From contig JAIWOL010000075.1 in NCBI GenBank assembly GCA_020216925.1, positions 1 to 10,000 on the forward strand: a stretch of DNA of 10,000 nucleotides, read 5' to 3'. Of the stretch, positions 8,272 through 10,000 are shown in pieces. This DNA comes from Thiobacillus sp. (GTDB taxonomy: Bacteria > Pseudomonadota > Gammaproteobacteria > Burkholderiales > Thiobacillaceae). Within the stretch, counting starts at the first letter, position 1. Each line of letters starts with the position of its first letter. The notes beneath the pieces were generated by a model that ran no database searches, was not told where the DNA came from, and worked only from the letters and a program-made list of their open reading frames with translations. Position numbers and translations under genes: made by a program.

Positions 8272-10000
8272 TACGCGCCGCCTCCCGGCTGTGCATCGTG
8301 CTGCGTCATATGGGTGGCGGTTTCCGGCGCGTCGGGCGGCAGTCCAAGCTGGCGCAGACTGGCCGCCATGACCTGGGCAAACACCGGGCCGGCCACGCTG
8401 CCGCCGTAGTACACGCCGTCCGACGGCTCGTCGATCACCACGCCGACGATGAGGCGGGGATTCGACGCTGGCGCCATCCCCACAAACGAAGACAGATAAC
8501 GATCTGCCGCGTAGCGGCCATCGACCAGTTTGTGCGCCGTGCCGGTTTTGCCGGCGACGCGATACCCCGGCACGCGGGTGCGCAATCCGGTACCGCCTTC
8601 CTGCGTGACCGCTTCCATCATGCCGCGCACTTCGCGCGCCACCGTCGGCGAGAAGACACGCTCACCGACGATTTCCTGCGGTTCGCGTTTGAGGAAGGAC
8701 AGCGGCATCACCTCGCCGTCGTTGGCAAAGGCCATGTAGGCGCGCGACAACTGCAACAGACTCACCGACAGGCCATAGCCGTAGGCCATGGTGGCGTGCT
8801 CCACCGGCTTCCAGCTGGCGGCGTCGCGCAACCGGCCTGCGGTTTCGCCGGGAAAGCCCGAGCCCGGCAGCTCGCCAAAGCCAGAACGATGCAGCACGTC
8901 CCAGTACTGTTGCGGCGTCAACGCCATCGCCAGCTTGACCGCCCCGACGTTGCTCGATTTCTGGATGATTTCGGTCACCGTCATCCGCGGATGCGGATGC
9001 ACGTCGCGCACGAGTTTGGTCGCAACACGATAGGTTTCCGGCGTGTCGATCACGCTGTCGGGCCGGAACAGTCCTCGCTCGAGCACGGCGGCAGCCACAA
9101 AAGGCTTGATGGTCGAACCCGGCTCGAAGGTGTCGATGACCGCGCGGTTGCGCATCGGCCCGGGTTCGTAATTGCGCCGGTTGTTGGGGTTGAAGTCGGG
9201 CTGGTTGGCAAGCGCCAGGATTTCACCGGTTTTCGCGTCGAGCACCACCACGCTGCCGCCCTTGGCCTTGTGCTTGGCAATGGCGGCGGCAAGCTCGCGA
9301 TGCGCCAGATACTGAATCTTCAGATCCAGCGCCAGCGCCAGGTTGCCGCCCATCTGCGCGGTCTTGATCGGCGCGCGGTCGCGGATCACATTGCCGCGGC
9401 GGTCGCGCATGATCTGGCGCTCGCCGGCCCGCCCCGCAAGCCAGTCCTGGTAGGCGCGCTCGACGCCTTCCTGCCCCACGTCGTCGATATTCGTAAACCC
9501 CACGACATGCGCCGCCACCTCGCCCGCCGGGTAATAGCGGCGGAACTCGCGCCGCAGGACTAGACCCGGCAGCCCCATCGCGGCAATCTTCGCCGCCTGC
9601 TCCGGAGTAAGCGGCCGCTTGACGTTGAATTCACCGTGCGTGCGATGCGCGAGACGCTTGTCGAGCACGGCAAGCGGCATGTCGAGAGCGTCAGCAAGCT
9701 GCGCCCGCTGGCTGTCCGTCAGCCTGAGATCTGCCGGACGCGCCCACAGGGTTTCGACCGGGGTGCTGATCGCCAGCAGCTGGCCGTGGCGATCGGACAC
9801 CTGGCCACGTTGCGCCGGCAACGTCAAACTGCGATTGGCAACGGCATCGCCCTTGCCCTGCAGGTAATCGGTGTTGAGGCCCTGCAAATAAAAAGCGCGC
9901 GCGCCGACCATCGTCAGCCCGCCGAGCAGCAACCCCGCAACCGTTGCAAGCCGCCAGGGCGCGAGATTCAGCTTGAGGAGTTTGCGCGAGTGATAGTTCA
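8271..10000 (-). CDS. ftsI: Septal peptidoglycan transpeptidase FtsI (PBP3), start codon cut by window edge
   Basis: Class B penicillin-binding protein that crosslinks septal peptidoglycan in the periplasm as partner of FtsW. The frame stays open to position 10000 and its last complete codons read NYHSRK after an incomplete xTG. With an A just outside, the protein would be MNYHSRK... of 576 residues, so only one base is probably missing. Residues below use that numbering. A short basic cytoplasmic lead is followed by one transmembrane anchor at about 13-38. The dimerisation domain contains RRYYPAGEVAAHVVGF (about 154-169). The transpeptidase domain shows the active-site STIK (Ser296, Lys299), SSN (349-351) and KTGT (485-488). 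Lengths and motif spacing fit FtsI. A shorter TTG start at 9932 would remove part of the anchor and is unlikely. The stop overlaps the murE ATG; ftsL is expected just upstream. Confidence 0.96.
   Translation of the reverse strand, partial: NYHSRKLLKLNLAPWRLATVAGLLLGGLTMVGARAFYLQGLNTDYLQGKGDAVANRSLTLPAQRGQVSDRHGQLLAISTPVETLWARPADLRLTDSQRAQLADALDMPLAVLDKRLAHRTHGEFNVKRPLTPEQAAKIAAMGLPGLVLRREFRRYYPAGEVAAHVVGFTNIDDVGQEGVERAYQDWLAGRAGERQIMRDRRGNVIRDRAPIKTAQMGGNLALALDLKIQYLAHRELAAAIAKHKAKGGSVVVLDAKTGEILALANQPDFNPNNRRNYEPGPMRNRAVIDTFEPGSTIKPFVAAAVLERGLFRPDSVIDTPETYRVATKLVRDVHPHPRMTVTEIIQKSSNVGAVKLAMALTPQQYWDVLHRSGFGELPGSGFPGETAGRLRDAASWKPVEHATMAYGYGLSVSLLQLSRAYMAFANDGEVMPLSFLKREPQEIVGERVFSPTVAREVRGMMEAVTQEGGTGLRTRVPGYRVAGKTGTAHKLVDGRYAADRYLSSFVGMAPASNPRLIVGVVIDEPSDGVYYGGSVAGPVFAQVMAASLRQLGLPPDAPETATHMTQHDAQPGGGA
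8281..8286 (-). promoter_or_regulatory. Ribosome binding site of murE
   Basis: GGGAGG on the minus strand, nine bases before the murE ATG and within the last codons of ftsI. It is the strongest Shine-Dalgarno match in the window and fixes the murE start at 8271. Confidence 0.65.

Noticed and set aside
9930..9932. TTG at 9932 as the ftsI start.
   Set aside because: The frame stays open upstream and encodes a typical basic lead and the rest of the membrane anchor. The incomplete xTG at the window edge followed by NYHSRK is a better start.

Overview
The window is a continuous stretch of the dcw (division and cell wall) cluster. All genes lie on the minus strand and read from high to low coordinates. 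In order of transcription they are ftsI (8271-10000, first base of the start codon apparently just outside), murE (6778-8271), murF (5432-6787), mraY (4345-5430), a small novel open frame (4187-4348), murD (2784-4190), ftsW (1627-2784), murG (530-1627) and the 5' part of murC (1-533, running off the low-coordinate edge). High GC, this gene order and the protein sequences suggest a Betaproteobacterium (Nitrosomonadales/Rhodocyclales-like). The class is an inference from sequence character and no search was run.

The genes cover peptidoglycan precursor synthesis and its use at the division septum. MurC, MurD, MurE and MurF add L-Ala, D-Glu, meso-diaminopimelate and D-Ala-D-Ala to UDP-MurNAc in the cytoplasm. 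MraY moves the pentapeptide to undecaprenyl phosphate (lipid I) and MurG adds GlcNAc (lipid II). FtsW polymerises the glycan strands and FtsI crosslinks them. The window is almost entirely coding. Every junction overlaps by 1-10 bases or has a 1-base gap, which points to one polycistronic message with translational coupling. I saw no internal promoter or intrinsic terminator.

The one departure from a textbook cluster is at the mraY/murD junction (about 4185-4410). The last 62 bases of mraY plus the first bases of murD occur twice as 68-bp direct repeats (67/68 identical), separated by a 90-bp unique insert. The insert holds a perfect 10-bp-stem hairpin nested in a longer imperfect inverted repeat of about 100 bp, as in a REP- or MITE-like palindromic element. 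The rearrangement creates a 53-codon open frame whose start overlaps the mraY stop (ATGA) and whose stop overlaps the murD start (ATGA). It would encode a second copy of the last MraY transmembrane helix. Removing one 158-bp unit (one repeat plus the insert) restores a simple mraY/murD ATGA overlap, so this looks like a recent insertion that kept the operon's translational relay intact.
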